A stretch of DNA of 64,000 nt. Source: Deefgea salmonis. GTDB taxonomy: Bacteria > Pseudomonadota > Gammaproteobacteria > Burkholderiales > Chitinibacteraceae. A model generated the notes under the pieces. It had not been told where the DNA came from. It saw nothing but the letters and a program-made list of their open reading frames with translations, and made no database searches. Below are positions 50,584-59,904 of this stretch, piece by piece; the first letter of the stretch is position 1, and the number at the start of each line of letters is the position of its first letter. The translations under genes and the position numbers were made by a program. The stretch covers positions 248,001 to 312,000 of the forward strand of contig NZ_JAJAWG010000003.1 in NCBI RefSeq assembly GCF_020531905.1, read 5' to 3'.

Positions 50584-51492
50584 ATGTACGATATCGCCCG
50601 TGAACATTTACGCACCGTGCGTGATTTGCACCGCTTTGCCGTCAGCCGTTTTAATACCGCTGAATTATTTTATGGTCACGGCACCACTGAAGCGTGGGAC
50701 GAAGCCGCTTATTTGATTTTAGCCACGCTCAAATTACCGATTGACCGCCTCGAGCCGGTATTTGACGCGCATTTGCTGCCAGAAGAAATCGCCCAAGTGC
50801 TCGATGTGATTCAAGAACGCGTTGTTACGCGTAAGCCCGCAGCGTATTTAACCAAAGAAGCGTATTTGGGCGATTTTAAATTTTATGTCGATGAACGCGT
50901 GATTGTGCCGCGCTCATTTATCGCCGAAATCTTGTTTAACGATGGCTTAGAACCGTATATCGAGCACCCAGAACTGGTTCACCGCGCGCTGGATATGTGT
51001 ACCGGCTCGGCCTGCTTGGCGATTTTAATGTCGCATGCCTTCCCCGATGCCGCCATTGATGCGATTGATCTCTCGCCTGATGCGCTCGATGTCGCTGAAA
51101 TCAATATCCTGGAATACGGCTTGGGGGATCGAATTGATTTGCTCGACTCAAATTTATTCGCAGCGATTCCAGATGAACGCTACGACTTGATTATTTCCAA
51201 TCCACCGTATGTGGATGCGCACAGCGTGGCCGAATTGCCACCAGAATATCTGCACGAGCCAGAAATGGCCTTAGGTAGCGGCGAAGATGGCCTCGATATC
51301 ACCCGCGAAATTTTAGCGAAAGCCACTGAGCACTTAAACCCACGCGGTGTATTGGTCGTTGAAATCGGCCATAACCGTGACGAGCTCGAAGCGCAATACC
51401 CAACATTGCCATTCGTGTGGCTAAGCACTGAATCGGGTGACGGCTTTGTCTTCTTGCTCACGCGGGAAATGTTAGTTGAAGCAGGGTTGTAA
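50584..51492 (+). CDS. prmB: 50S ribosomal protein L3 N5-glutamine methyltransferase
   Basis: 302 residues from MYDIAREHLRTVRDLHRFAV, with GGAG eight bases before the ATG. A longer frame from 50491 starts inside the MITE and is rejected. SRFNTAELFYGHGTTEAWDE is the PrmB N-terminal mark; LDMCTGSACLAILMSHAFPD is the SAM site and LIISNPPYVDAHSVAELPPE has the NPPY catalytic motif. It methylates Gln150 of ribosomal protein L3. The MITE directly upstream may have replaced or moved its promoter. Confidence 0.96.
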   Translation: MYDIAREHLRTVRDLHRFAVSRFNTAELFYGHGTTEAWDEAAYLILATLKLPIDRLEPVFDAHLLPEEIAQVLDVIQERVVTRKPAAYLTKEAYLGDFKFYVDERVIVPRSFIAEILFNDGLEPYIEHPELVHRALDMCTGSACLAILMSHAFPDAAIDAIDLSPDALDVAEINILEYGLGDRIDLLDSNLFAAIPDERYDLIISNPPYVDAHSVAELPPEYLHEPEMALGSGEDGLDITREILAKATEHLNPRGVLVVEIGHNRDELEAQYPTLPFVWLSTESGDGFVFLLTREMLVEAGL

Positions 51493-51499
51493 TTAACAA

Positions 51500-51548
51500 G
51501 GGTATATCAATCTAGGCTTTAATTTATTTAGCTTAGGTAGATATACCC
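51500..51548. repeat. GGGTATAT-type short hairpin
   Basis: GGGTATATCAATCTAGGC and, inverted, GCTTAGGTAGATATACCC around an AT-rich loop. It lies between the convergent prmB and diguanylate cyclase genes and might act as a weak terminator for both. Confidence 0.7.
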
Positions 51549-51563
51549 ATCAATCACGCTATC

Positions 51564-52865
51564 TCACCCCACTTCAACACGATTGCGTCCTGCCGCTTTT
51601 GCTCGATATAAAGCGGCATCAGCGCGTTCAATCAAAGCGCTAAACCCCTCCGCTGGATTGCGCGTCGCAACACCGCAAGAACAAGTTAAAGCAATGCCAT
51701 TGGGCCAATCGGCCTGTTCAATCGCCAGCCTTAATTTATCCGCCAAACGAGCCGCAGCGTCCAATGGCGTATACGGACAAACAATCAAAAATTCTTCCCC
51801 GCCCCAGCGCACTAAAGCATCGCTTTGCCGGATTTCGCTTTTAAGAATCTGTGAAAAAAGCTGCAATACCTGATCGCCAACAGCATGACCAAATTGATCA
51901 TTAATTTTCTTAAAATAATCTAAATCAACAAATAACAAACTCATTCCGGCTTCACTCAGACGATCGCCTTGCCATCGCTGCAATAAAAAATCTCGCAAAC
52001 CTTCGCGATTGAGCGCGCCGGTCAGTGAATCAAAACGAACTTGATAACTTAAATTTTCAGCCTGTATTTCTAAAGCACGATTGATATTTTTTAATTCCGC
52101 CATTTGCAAACGCTTGGCATAAACTTGCTGCCGATAAATAACCAGCTCCAAAATCAACCACACCATCCCAAACAATAACCAAACAACCACAATACCGGCC
52201 AATAACTGGGTTAAATTAATCCATTTCCCACGAAACTCAATGGCATTCATCCTGATTTGATAATCCCCGGTCACCACCGCATTGGGCGTAATAATCTCCA
52301 GATGCGAAACATTATTTAACTTCATATCGCTATGCATAAATGGGATATTTTTCTGAATTAGCCACCAAGATGCCACGCGAAAATAACGCAATGGTATGGT
52401 TAATTGACCATTTTCCGGCACATCAATTTCAACCTCATTCACCTTGAGCGACAATGGATCATCTAAGGTCGAAAATTCGGGCTCATAATTGCGTAGATAA
52501 ATCCTAATTTTTCTCCCTTTGGGCGAGCTTAATCCCAAATCTAAATGCATTTCATTGAGTCCAGATAAATCTATCCCTTTAGGCGCAATTGCAATACGTA
52601 CACTGGCCTCACAAAACGGCCAAGCATACGCTTGACCGTCAAGCGCACAGGAGAGCACCATTGCGTCGCCTTCACGTGTCACGGTGGCGAGACTTTTTCC
52701 ACCCAGTGGCCGATCATCAATCGGGAAAAAAATACCCGCATTGTTCTCGGCGTCAAAACGAATGACGCGCGTCATTCCCCAGTGCTGCCACATCAATAAC
52801 AACACGGTCAGTAACATTAAAGCGACCATCATGCGGCGTAAAAGACGAGCTAACTGTTGCGGCAT
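51564..52865 (-). CDS. Diguanylate cyclase with periplasmic beta-sandwich sensor
   Basis: 433 residues from MPQQLARLLRRMMVALMLLT. A first helix near residues 10-30 and a second near 215-240 (LLAGIVVVWLLFGMVWLILE) bracket a periplasmic domain of about 180 residues. That domain has beta-rich segments (IRFDAENNAGIFFPID; EMHLDLGLSSPKGRKIRIYL; DYQIRMNAIEFRGK) resembling galactose-binding or CBM-like jelly rolls. Then a short coiled coil and a GGDEF domain: DSLTGALNREGLRDFL, FVDLDYFKKINDQFGH and VRWGGEEFLIV with GGEEF. RQSD five residues before it is an inhibitory site (RxxD). It should make c-di-GMP in response to an extracytoplasmic signal, possibly a glycan. Confidence 0.92.
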   Translation of the reverse strand: MPQQLARLLRRMMVALMLLTVLLLMWQHWGMTRVIRFDAENNAGIFFPIDDRPLGGKSLATVTREGDAMVLSCALDGQAYAWPFCEASVRIAIAPKGIDLSGLNEMHLDLGLSSPKGRKIRIYLRNYEPEFSTLDDPLSLKVNEVEIDVPENGQLTIPLRYFRVASWWLIQKNIPFMHSDMKLNNVSHLEIITPNAVVTGDYQIRMNAIEFRGKWINLTQLLAGIVVVWLLFGMVWLILELVIYRQQVYAKRLQMAELKNINRALEIQAENLSYQVRFDSLTGALNREGLRDFLLQRWQGDRLSEAGMSLLFVDLDYFKKINDQFGHAVGDQVLQLFSQILKSEIRQSDALVRWGGEEFLIVCPYTPLDAAARLADKLRLAIEQADWPNGIALTCSCGVATRNPAEGFSALIERADAALYRAKAAGRNRVEVG

Positions 52866-53018
52866 ATTCCCCCCCAAGTCTTTTGGATTTTTTGTAAGTG
52901 GCTTGCTTTATAAGCATTTACTAATAATGTAAATGTTACGCAACTCAAGCAAAGCAGCCCAGCACAACGGGGGTAAAAACCATCTATTGCGAGAGAAAAG
53001 AGTACAATTCACGCCCAT

Positions 53019-54809
53019 ATGCCTAATACTCCGCTGCACATTCTTGAACACACCTTTGGTTATCACGCTTTTCGTGGCCAACAAGGTGACGTCGTCGACC
53101 ATATTTGCGCCGGTGGTGATGCGCTCGTCCTGATGCCAACAGGGGGCGGTAAATCGCTGTGTTACCAAATCCCCGCCTTGGTGCGAAACGGTTGCGCGGT
53201 GGTGGTCTCGCCGCTGATTGCGCTGATGCAAGACCAAGTCGATGCGCTCAAAGAATTGGGCGTGGCGGCGGCTTTTTTAAATTCAACGCTAGATGCCAAT
53301 GCCGCGCGTGAAGTTGAACGCGCTTTTGTCGCAGGGGAACTCAAGCTGCTGTATGTCGCGCCGGAGCGACTCACGACCATTCGCTTTCAATCCTTGCTGC
53401 GCCAAGCGCATATCGCCCTATTTGCGATTGATGAAGCGCATTGCGTTTCGCAATGGGGCCATGATTTCCGCCCCGAATATCTGGCTTTATCGGTGCTGGC
53501 CGATGATTTTCCACAAGTACCACGCATTGCACTGACGGCCACGGCCGATCATGCCACGCGAACTGAGATGGTCATGCGCTTGCGTCTTGAAGGCGCTGCG
53601 CAATATATTTCCAGCTTTGATCGCCCTAATTTGCGCTATGCCATCGTCGAGAAAAAAACCGCTCGCGATCAATTACTGACCTTTTTGCGCCGGGAACACG
53701 AGCGAGATTCTGGCATTGTGTATTGTCTATCGCGCAAAAAAGTCGAAGACACCGCCGCTTGGCTTCGAGAAAAGGAAATTCGCGCGCTGCCGTATCACGC
53801 CGGACTCGACGCCAGTGTGCGCGCCAAAAATCAACAAACGTTTCTACGCGAAGAAGGTGTGGTGATGGTGGCCACCATCGCCTTTGGTATGGGAATTAAT
53901 AAGCCCGATGTGCGCTTTGTCGCGCATTTGGATATGCCTAAAAGCATAGAAAACTACTACCAAGAAACCGGCCGCGCCGGCCGCGATGGTTTACCCGCCA
54001 ATACTTGGCTGGCTTATGGCTTAAACGATGTGATTTTGCTGGCGCAAATGATCGAGCAAGGCGGCAGCAGCGATGAGCAAAAACACATCGAACGCCGTAA
54101 ATTGGATGCCATGCTGGGTCTGGTTGAATCCACCGACTGCCGGCGGCAAACCTTGCTCGCCTATTTTGGCGAAACCATTACCCCGTGCGGCAATTGCGAC
54201 AATTGCTTAAATCCACCCAAACTGGTCGAAATGAGCGCGGCAGCACAAAAAGCCTTGTCTTGCGTGTATCGCACCGGCAATCGCTTTGGCGTGGGGCATT
54301 TGGTCGACGTATTACGTGGTAAAACCACGCCCAAGGTCAAAGAATTTTTGCACGATAAACTCAGCACCTTTGGCATTGGCAAAGACGTAGACGAATCGAG
54401 TTGGCGCGCCGTATTTCGCCAACTTATCGTGCGCGGCGCTTTGCAACTGGCGCCCGAAGGCCATGGCGGTTTGCAGCTGACCGATCTTGCCCGGCCGTAT
54501 TTAAAAGGTGAAACACCGCTGTATTTACGCGCGCGCACCGAGAAATTTAATTACACCGACAAAGACAGCGATTTTGCCAACCCGCAAGAATTGGCGCTCT
54601 GGCAAGCATTACGCCGCCTCAGAAAACAACTCGCCGACGAGCAAGACGTGCCGGCGTATGTGGTGTTTGGCGACGCGACGCTCAAAGAAATGATTCGACT
54701 GCATCCACGCGATCATTACGAACTCTCGCGCATTTCGGGCGTGGGCGATCGCAAACTGGATAAATACGGCGATGCATTTTTGACGGTCTTAAACGCGCCC
54801 TATCCCTAG
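53019..54809 (+). CDS. recQ: ATP-dependent DNA helicase RecQ
   Basis: 596 residues. [19 protein letters not shown] (motif I), [20 protein letters not shown] (II, DEAH), TATADHATR (III), [13 protein letters not shown] (IV), [16 protein letters not shown] (V) and [12 protein letters not shown] (VI) define the helicase. Zn-binding cysteines follow in [20 protein letters not shown] and GNCDNC, then an RQC winged helix and HRDC ([20 protein letters not shown]). It resolves recombination intermediates. The last codon before the stop is at the exact point where the next element begins: the TAG comes from the TA-GGG border of the MITE copy. Confidence 0.96.
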   Translation: MPNTPLHILEHTFGYHAFRGQQGDVVDHICAGGDALVLMPTGGGKSLCYQIPALVRNGCAVVVSPLIALMQDQVDALKELGVAAAFLNSTLDANAAREVERAFVAGELKLLYVAPERLTTIRFQSLLRQAHIALFAIDEAHCVSQWGHDFRPEYLALSVLADDFPQVPRIALTATADHATRTEMVMRLRLEGAAQYISSFDRPNLRYAIVEKKTARDQLLTFLRREHERDSGIVYCLSRKKVEDTAAWLREKEIRALPYHAGLDASVRAKNQQTFLREEGVVMVATIAFGMGINKPDVRFVAHLDMPKSIENYYQETGRAGRDGLPANTWLAYGLNDVILLAQMIEQGGSSDEQKHIERRKLDAMLGLVESTDCRRQTLLAYFGETITPCGNCDNCLNPPKLVEMSAAAQKALSCVYRTGNRFGVGHLVDVLRGKTTPKVKEFLHDKLSTFGIGKDVDESSWRAVFRQLIVRGALQLAPEGHGGLQLTDLARPYLKGETPLYLRARTEKFNYTDKDSDFANPQELALWQALRRLRKQLADEQDVPAYVVFGDATLKEMIRLHPRDHYELSRISGVGDRKLDKYGDAFLTVLNAPYP

Positions 54810-54900
54810 GGTCTGTTGACATAGGGTTTTCGCGGCGGATCAAGGCGTAGTCAAGGCTGCACCGTCTGTGAGCGTGCTACAGTCGCCGCAAACCGCGACC
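54809..54900. mobile_element. Truncated MITE of the GGGTCTGTTG family after recQ
   Basis: Starts with TA then GGGTCTGTTGACATAGGGTT and continues TTTTCGCGGCGGATCAAGGC GTAG, which is the reverse complement of the right part of the 50281 copy (CTACGCCTTGATTCGCCGCG). The matching end is not found, so it is a partial or decayed copy; the right border given is approximate. Confidence 0.7.
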
Positions 54901-55054
54901 AACCCAGGGTTTGCCCCTGAAACGGACATTCTCTGTACAATGAATCACATCAAAAAGCACCCCTGCCAATGGGTTTGATTGACTCGTTTTCAGGCCAGAC
55001 GGGCGAAGAACATCACGAAGTTCCTCGCCAATTTAGTCACTTTTGGAGCGCGAT

Positions 55055-55528
55055 ATGTATCAAAAAATTGTGGTTCCCATCGACAGCAGCGACACCGCGG
55101 CCGCCGCATTTGAACATGCTTTAGCCCTAGCCCAACTGGCAAAAAGCCAGCTAATTTTACTGCACGTGAGTGATATTTCGCGTGCCACCATCGCCAGTAG
55201 CGTGATGCCCGGTCTGGATCTACCCAGCTACGACGCGCAGCGCGACCGTGTTGAAAGCGACATTCAAACCCTGCTCGATCGCTTTTGCCAGCAAGCGCTA
55301 AACCAAGGTATTGCCTGTAGCAACCGCCTGATCGAGCAACGCGGCGGCCATGCCGCTGATGCGCTACTAAAAGCGGCGGCGGCAGTCAACGCCGATTTGA
55401 TCGTAATGGGCACGCACGGCTATTCGGGATTTATGAATTTAATCTTTGGCAGCATGGCCGAAAGCTTATTACACCGCACCACGATTCCGGTGTTACTCGT
55501 GCGCTTAAATGAGGACGATGACGAATAA
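55055..55528 (+). CDS. Universal stress protein (UspA family)
   Basis: 157 residues from MYQKIVVPIDSSDTAAAAFE with GGAG before the ATG. The ATP-binding loop GTHGYSGFMNLIFGS fits GX2GX9GS, so it is probably the ATP-binding type. The central RVESDIQTLLDRFCQQALN is a helix. Such proteins accumulate under starvation, DNA damage or oxidative stress and often dimerise. Single gene between the recQ MITE remnant and a terminator; a promoter is not obvious. Confidence 0.92.
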   Translation: MYQKIVVPIDSSDTAAAAFEHALALAQLAKSQLILLHVSDISRATIASSVMPGLDLPSYDAQRDRVESDIQTLLDRFCQQALNQGIACSNRLIEQRGGHAADALLKAAAAVNADLIVMGTHGYSGFMNLIFGSMAESLLHRTTIPVLLVRLNEDDDE

Positions 55529-55552
55529 ATCGCAATAATTGCAATGGATTAT

Positions 55553-55577
55553 TAGGAGCTGTTGACGTTTGCTTTCT
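55553..55577. repeat. Possible end fragment of the GGGTCTGTTG MITE family
   Basis: TA then GGAGCTGTTGACGTTTGCTT, which resembles the MITE end GGGTCTGTTGACGCTTGGTT with a few changes. No second end follows before the terminator. Too short to be sure. Confidence 0.4.
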
Positions 55578-55615
55578 GCTCAATTAAAAACGATTTTTTG
55601 ATTTGAAATAAGCAT

Positions 55616-55652
55616 AAAAAAAGGCCGGTTCATCGTGAACCGGCCTTTTTTT
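55616..55652. terminator. Bidirectional rho-independent terminator
   Basis: AAAAAAAGGCCGGTTC then a short loop then GAACCGGCCTTTTTTT. It lies between the convergent universal stress gene and the kinase gene and has A/T runs on both sides. Confidence 0.9.
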
Positions 55653-55668
55653 ATTTCAATCCACCCGC

Positions 55669-56583
55669 TCAAGCCACCAGCGGCAGTTGTGTCATCAAAA
55701 CGTCGAGCTTATCGACTTTACGCCACAGCCATTCTTCATCATCCCAGTGCGTTGCGGCGGCATGCTTGATGTCGTCGAACAAACTGAAATACGCCAATCG
55801 GGTGCGTAAGCCCGCGTCTTGTGGCGATTTGGCCAAATACGTTGGCAATAAATTAAAGTCGGGGCGCACATCCTGCAAATGGAATAAATCCAAATCCTTA
55901 TGCGCAAATCGCGCATGACACGGATCGATTACGCCGCATAAACGCTGGGTTTCCGGATCCACTAAAAAATTAGCCGCATGGCAATCATCGTGGATCAACG
56001 TGGGCAAACCGGCTGCCGACACAGGCAGCGCGTCAAATTGCTCGGCCAGCGCAATCAGCCTTTCACGTAAATGCAGCCCCAGATGCTGAGTTGCCCAATT
56101 GCTTTTTAGCCATTGAACGCGCTGCTGCAAAAAGGCTCGATAACTGCTGGCAAAATCAGCGTACTGACAACCATCGAGACCACTAAAACCAGTCGGCCGA
56201 GTAACGGAATGCCAGCTGAGCAATAAATCGGTGCATTCATCAGCAAAGCGATCAATCATCACCGGCGATTCCAGCGCATGACTCGCGGGAATCCCAGAGA
56301 CATAGGTCATAATCAGTGCTTCACCGATGTCACCCGGGGTATGCAGCGCAATCACTTCTGGGATCTTGATGCCATGGCTATACTGCCGCAAAAAGTCCAA
56401 ACCTGCCGCCTCTAGCTGCGCCTGCCCCGGCAGGCGATAATATTTCAGCACAGCCCGTACTGACCCGACGGTCACCATATACACATCGGCATAAAAGCCG
56501 GTGACTTTTTCAACCTGATGCGGTGTACCACCCAGATAAGTTTGGCACAGCCGAACCACGGGTCCTTGATCCAAAATCAGCAT
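55669..56583 (-). CDS. APH-type phosphotransferase/kinase
   Basis: 304 residues. The catalytic loop LIHDDCHAANFLVDPETQ has the HDxCHxxN form of aminoglycoside phosphotransferase-like kinases, and CGVIDPCHARFAHKDLDLF the metal-binding aspartate. The N-terminal VRAVLKYYRLPGQAQLEAAG contains the nucleotide-binding lysine. GAGGTGATGCA makes a good ribosome-binding site. The family covers antibiotic, choline, homoserine and sugar kinases; the substrate is unknown and resistance is not implied. The next gene on the same strand, ybbP, is 88 bases upstream. Confidence 0.85.
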   Translation of the reverse strand: MLILDQGPVVRLCQTYLGGTPHQVEKVTGFYADVYMVTVGSVRAVLKYYRLPGQAQLEAAGLDFLRQYSHGIKIPEVIALHTPGDIGEALIMTYVSGIPASHALESPVMIDRFADECTDLLLSWHSVTRPTGFSGLDGCQYADFASSYRAFLQQRVQWLKSNWATQHLGLHLRERLIALAEQFDALPVSAAGLPTLIHDDCHAANFLVDPETQRLCGVIDPCHARFAHKDLDLFHLQDVRPDFNLLPTYLAKSPQDAGLRTRLAYFSLFDDIKHAAATHWDDEEWLWRKVDKLDVLMTQLPLVA

Positions 56584-56671
56584 TGCATCACCTCATTCAA
56601 TACCCTATTTCATCACAGCATGCACCAGACAAACTTACACGGTTTTGCTTTGGCGCAAACAATGCAGCGGT

Positions 56672-59197
56672 TTAATCTTTAAGCAACACCATCGGGGTGG
56701 TTTGTGCAAAAACGCGCAAGCGTCGCCACACCGTTAATGCCGCCAAAAACATGCCCAGCAGTAAGGTATATAACGGCAATAACAGATTAAGCGCCATCGG
56801 GATATTCAGTAGTTGCGTGGCCAAACACCAACCTAAGACACTGGCACACACCCCCGCGATCAAGCCGGCCACGGCGCCGAGCAAGAGACTTTCTACCCAC
56901 CACACGGCCGCCAGCCGCTTTGACGTTGCGCCTAAAGCGCGCATAATCGCCGCTTCACGCCGTCGTTCGCTCTCTGTGGTATCTAAGGCGGCAATCAACA
57001 CGGTTAAGCCCGCCAGCACGCATAAAATCAACACCAAACGCAGCACTGAGCTGGCCAAGGTCATCACTCTTTGCACTTCATTGAGCACCTGCCCGACATC
57101 AATGACGGTGATATTGGGCATGGCGCGCACCCAGCTGGCGATCCATTGCGTTTGATTGGGTGGCAAATAAAAACTGCTAATCCAACTGCCGGTCTGCGCT
57201 TGCAATAAGCTGGCACTGCCCATGACAAAAAAATTCACTTGGAACGATTCCCAAGCCACCTGACGTAAATTAGCCACAGGCGCACTAATGGGTATGCCGC
57301 CGACATCAAAGGTGAGCGTGTCCCCAACGGCAATACCCAAGGTTTTTGCCAAGCCTTCCTCCACCGACCACGCTGGAATATTCGCCTGTAACGGCTGACC
57401 AGCCACAATTTTGCCTTGTTCGCGCACCGAGCTTGGCGCCACGCTCAGATTAAATTCACGCTCGGCCAAACGCTGCGCGCGCGCTTCGCTATAGCGCTCA
57501 GGCTCTACCGCTTGCTGATTGAGCGCCAACCAACGCCCACGGATCATCGGCAATAACGTCGGCGCAGCTAAACCTTGTTGGCTAAATTGCTGGGCGACGG
57601 CACTGGCTTGTTCAGGCTGAATATTGATCGCAAAATGGTTTGGCGCATTGGCAAGAATTTGCCGCTGCCACGCGCTTAATAAATCACTTTGCACCACGGT
57701 TAACAGCGCAATCCCCATCAAGCCCAACGATAAAGCGCCCAATTGGGCGGCCACCAACACACGTTGGCGCTGCAATTGGCGCAAAGCAATTTTAACCGTC
57801 GCGCCTGGCAATATCCGCTGTAAACCACGCAGCAATACCAGCCCTAATCCACCCGCCAAAGCCAGCGCCAGCAGCACGCCAGCCCCCACCATCAGCGCCA
57901 GCTGAATGTCATTGGCAATCCAATACAGTAAGCCCAGCATCAATCCAGCCGTCACCAGCCATTGCAGACCAACACGGGCACTGGGCTCAATCTCGCGGCG
58001 CAATACGCGCAGCGGCGGCGTTTGCGCCAGCGCCATTAACATCGGCCCAGCGCAACCGAGCAATAACACCAAACCCAACACACTCGCCAATAGCCACGGC
58101 AAACTACTACCTGCTGGCAAAGGCGCGGGCAAACTCGACTTTAATAAGGCCACTAAAGCACTTTGCGACAACCAGCCCAAGACGCCGCCTAGCAGCGCGG
58201 CCATCGCCGCCACTAAAGCCAATTGCACCAATAAAATCTGCTGTACTTGGCGACGCGTTGCGCCAAAAGTGCGCAGCAACGCCACCATATCGTAATGGCG
58301 TAGTGCAAAGCGGCGCGCCGCCAAAATCATCGCCACCGCCGCCAAACAAGCCGCCAATAACGCGGCTAATTTTAAAAATCGACTAGCACGATCTAAAGCG
58401 TCTTTCAGCTCGGGGCGGGCGTCGCTGACGCTTTCTAGCTTTTGCCCGCGCTCTAATTGAGGTGTGGCTTGCAAACGCCATTCAGCCAAAGCCGAGGTGT
58501 CGCCAGCCAGCATTAAGCGATATTTCACCCGACTACCAAAGCCCAATAAACCACTGGCCGCTAAATCGGCGTCATTCATCATCAAGCGCGGTTGTAAACT
58601 CGAGAAATCAAACGCCGCATCCGGCTCTTGCCCCAAGATACCCACCACCCGTAATTGCAGCAAACCCACATCCAATATGCTGCCTACCTCAATACCCAGC
58701 ATGGATTGTAAACGTTGATCAATCAGCGCCTGCCCCGCCTGCGGCGCAGTGGTACGCGTGCCATCTTGTAAACGCAAATCGCCACGTAAAGGATATAGAG
58801 CGCTGACGGCCTTCACCGAGGCCAAAGTCAGCGCTGCCGGTTCTGTTTCGGCCGAGATTGAAGCTGCCGCGACGTGTTGCTCGCCTGCAGCAACTGGCGC
58901 GCTAGCTTGCGGATGAACGCCGACCATAGAAGGAAATGTCGCAGTCTTGGCCACGCGCAAATCCTGAACTTGCGCGGCATTGCTCAGCGGCGCGGCAATT
59001 TCATGATCTGAGCGAAGCACCAAATCAGCGCCTAAAGTCTCGTTCGCTTGCCCCAGCAATAAATGCTGCACCCGCTCAGTAATCGATCCCACACTACTTA
59101 AAGCGGCAATCGCGATGGTGAGCGCCAATAGCAAAGTTCGAAACTCGCCAGCGGCCAAGCTGCGGCGAAATAAACTCCAATTCATCGACCATTTCAT
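56672..59197 (-). CDS. ybbP: ABC transporter permease (YbbP/FtsX family)
   Basis: About 841 residues from the ATG at 59197 (MKWSMNWSLFRRSLAAGEFR), which overlaps the stop of the ATP-binding gene as ATGA; a longer reading is not needed. The layout is of the large FtsX/MacB permeases: one N-terminal helix (FRTLLLALTIAIAALSSVGS), a big periplasmic part, three middle helices (LAALLAACLAAVAMILAARR, then IALVAAMAALLGGVLGWLS), a second periplasmic region and three C-terminal helices ending ALTVWRRLRVFAQTTPMVLL. Known in E. coli as YbbP, partner of YbbA; the transport substrate is uncertain, with lipid or lipoprotein handling proposed. Confidence 0.9.
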   Translation of the reverse strand: MKWSMNWSLFRRSLAAGEFRTLLLALTIAIAALSSVGSITERVQHLLLGQANETLGADLVLRSDHEIAAPLSNAAQVQDLRVAKTATFPSMVGVHPQASAPVAAGEQHVAAASISAETEPAALTLASVKAVSALYPLRGDLRLQDGTRTTAPQAGQALIDQRLQSMLGIEVGSILDVGLLQLRVVGILGQEPDAAFDFSSLQPRLMMNDADLAASGLLGFGSRVKYRLMLAGDTSALAEWRLQATPQLERGQKLESVSDARPELKDALDRASRFLKLAALLAACLAAVAMILAARRFALRHYDMVALLRTFGATRRQVQQILLVQLALVAAMAALLGGVLGWLSQSALVALLKSSLPAPLPAGSSLPWLLASVLGLVLLLGCAGPMLMALAQTPPLRVLRREIEPSARVGLQWLVTAGLMLGLLYWIANDIQLALMVGAGVLLALALAGGLGLVLLRGLQRILPGATVKIALRQLQRQRVLVAAQLGALSLGLMGIALLTVVQSDLLSAWQRQILANAPNHFAINIQPEQASAVAQQFSQQGLAAPTLLPMIRGRWLALNQQAVEPERYSEARAQRLAEREFNLSVAPSSVREQGKIVAGQPLQANIPAWSVEEGLAKTLGIAVGDTLTFDVGGIPISAPVANLRQVAWESFQVNFFVMGSASLLQAQTGSWISSFYLPPNQTQWIASWVRAMPNITVIDVGQVLNEVQRVMTLASSVLRLVLILCVLAGLTVLIAALDTTESERRREAAIMRALGATSKRLAAVWWVESLLLGAVAGLIAGVCASVLGWCLATQLLNIPMALNLLLPLYTLLLGMFLAALTVWRRLRVFAQTTPMVLLKD

Positions 59198-59904
59198 GCT
59201 GCTAAACCTTGCTGGCTCACCACTCGGCCAGCGGCTAAACGCAGTTGCGATTGGCAACGCGCCGCCAATGTTTCATCATGCGTCACCAGCACCAGCGTGG
59301 TGCCCGCTTCGCGATTGAGCGTAAACAATAAATCGGCAATCACCAGCCCTGTGGCCGAATCCAAACTGCCGGTGGGTTCATCGGCAAATAAAATCGCTGG
59401 CCCCGGCGCAAAAGCCCGCGCCAACGCCACGCGCTGCTGCTCGCCGCCAGAGAGTTGCCGCGGCGTATGCTGCATGCGCTCGCTTAAACCGACTTTAGTC
59501 AGCCATTGTTCGGCAACCGAACGCGCATCGGCCCGATCATTGAGTTCAAGCGGCAACATCACATTTTCTAAGGCGGTTAAATCGGGCAAGAGCTGAAAAG
59601 ACTGAAACACAAAGCCCGCCGTTTTAGCGCGTAATAAGGCCCGACCATCTTCACTCAAGCCACTTAAAGCGCTGCCCGCCAAGTAGATTTCGCCAGAACT
59701 GGCCACATCTAAACCCGCCAGCAAACCCAATAAAGTCGATTTGCCAGAGCCTGAGCTACCGACAATGGCTAAACTAGCGCCATAAGCGACACTTAAGTTT
59801 AAATCGTGCAAAATAGTCAGCGTCGATTTGCCACTGGCAACGGTTTTAGTTAATTGCTGTACTTGCAAGATCGCCGATGTATCGACAGGCCAAGGAGTCG
59901 TCAT
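59194..59904 (-). CDS. ybbA: ABC transporter ATP-binding protein (YbbA type)
   Basis: 236 residues from MTTPWPVDTSAILQVQQLTK; alternative in-frame ATGs lie at 59916 and further upstream. Motifs: VGSSGSGKSTLLGLLAGLD (Walker A), FQSFQLLPDLTALENVMLPL (Q loop), QLSGGEQQRVALARAF (signature), ILFADEPTGSLD (Walker B) and LVLVTHDETLA (H loop). It pairs with the permease directly downstream. Its start codon overlaps the tesA start on the opposite strand in TCATGA, so the promoters must lie inside each other's coding leader. The exact start remains uncertain because no good Shine-Dalgarno sequence is visible. Confidence 0.93.
   Translation of the reverse strand: MTTPWPVDTSAILQVQQLTKTVASGKSTLTILHDLNLSVAYGASLAIVGSSGSGKSTLLGLLAGLDVASSGEIYLAGSALSGLSEDGRALLRAKTAGFVFQSFQLLPDLTALENVMLPLELNDRADARSVAEQWLTKVGLSERMQHTPRQLSGGEQQRVALARAFAPGPAILFADEPTGSLDSATGLVIADLLFTLNREAGTTLVLVTHDETLAARCQSQLRLAAGRVVSQQGLAA

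Noticed and set aside
55669-56583. Aminoglycoside resistance gene
   Set aside because: The kinase family is broad and chromosomal members mostly have metabolic roles; nothing here points to antibiotic specificity.
57906-58295. 129-residue frame opposite ybbP
   Set aside because: Antisense to conserved permease helices, with no known domain; one of several long shadows in this GC-richer gene.
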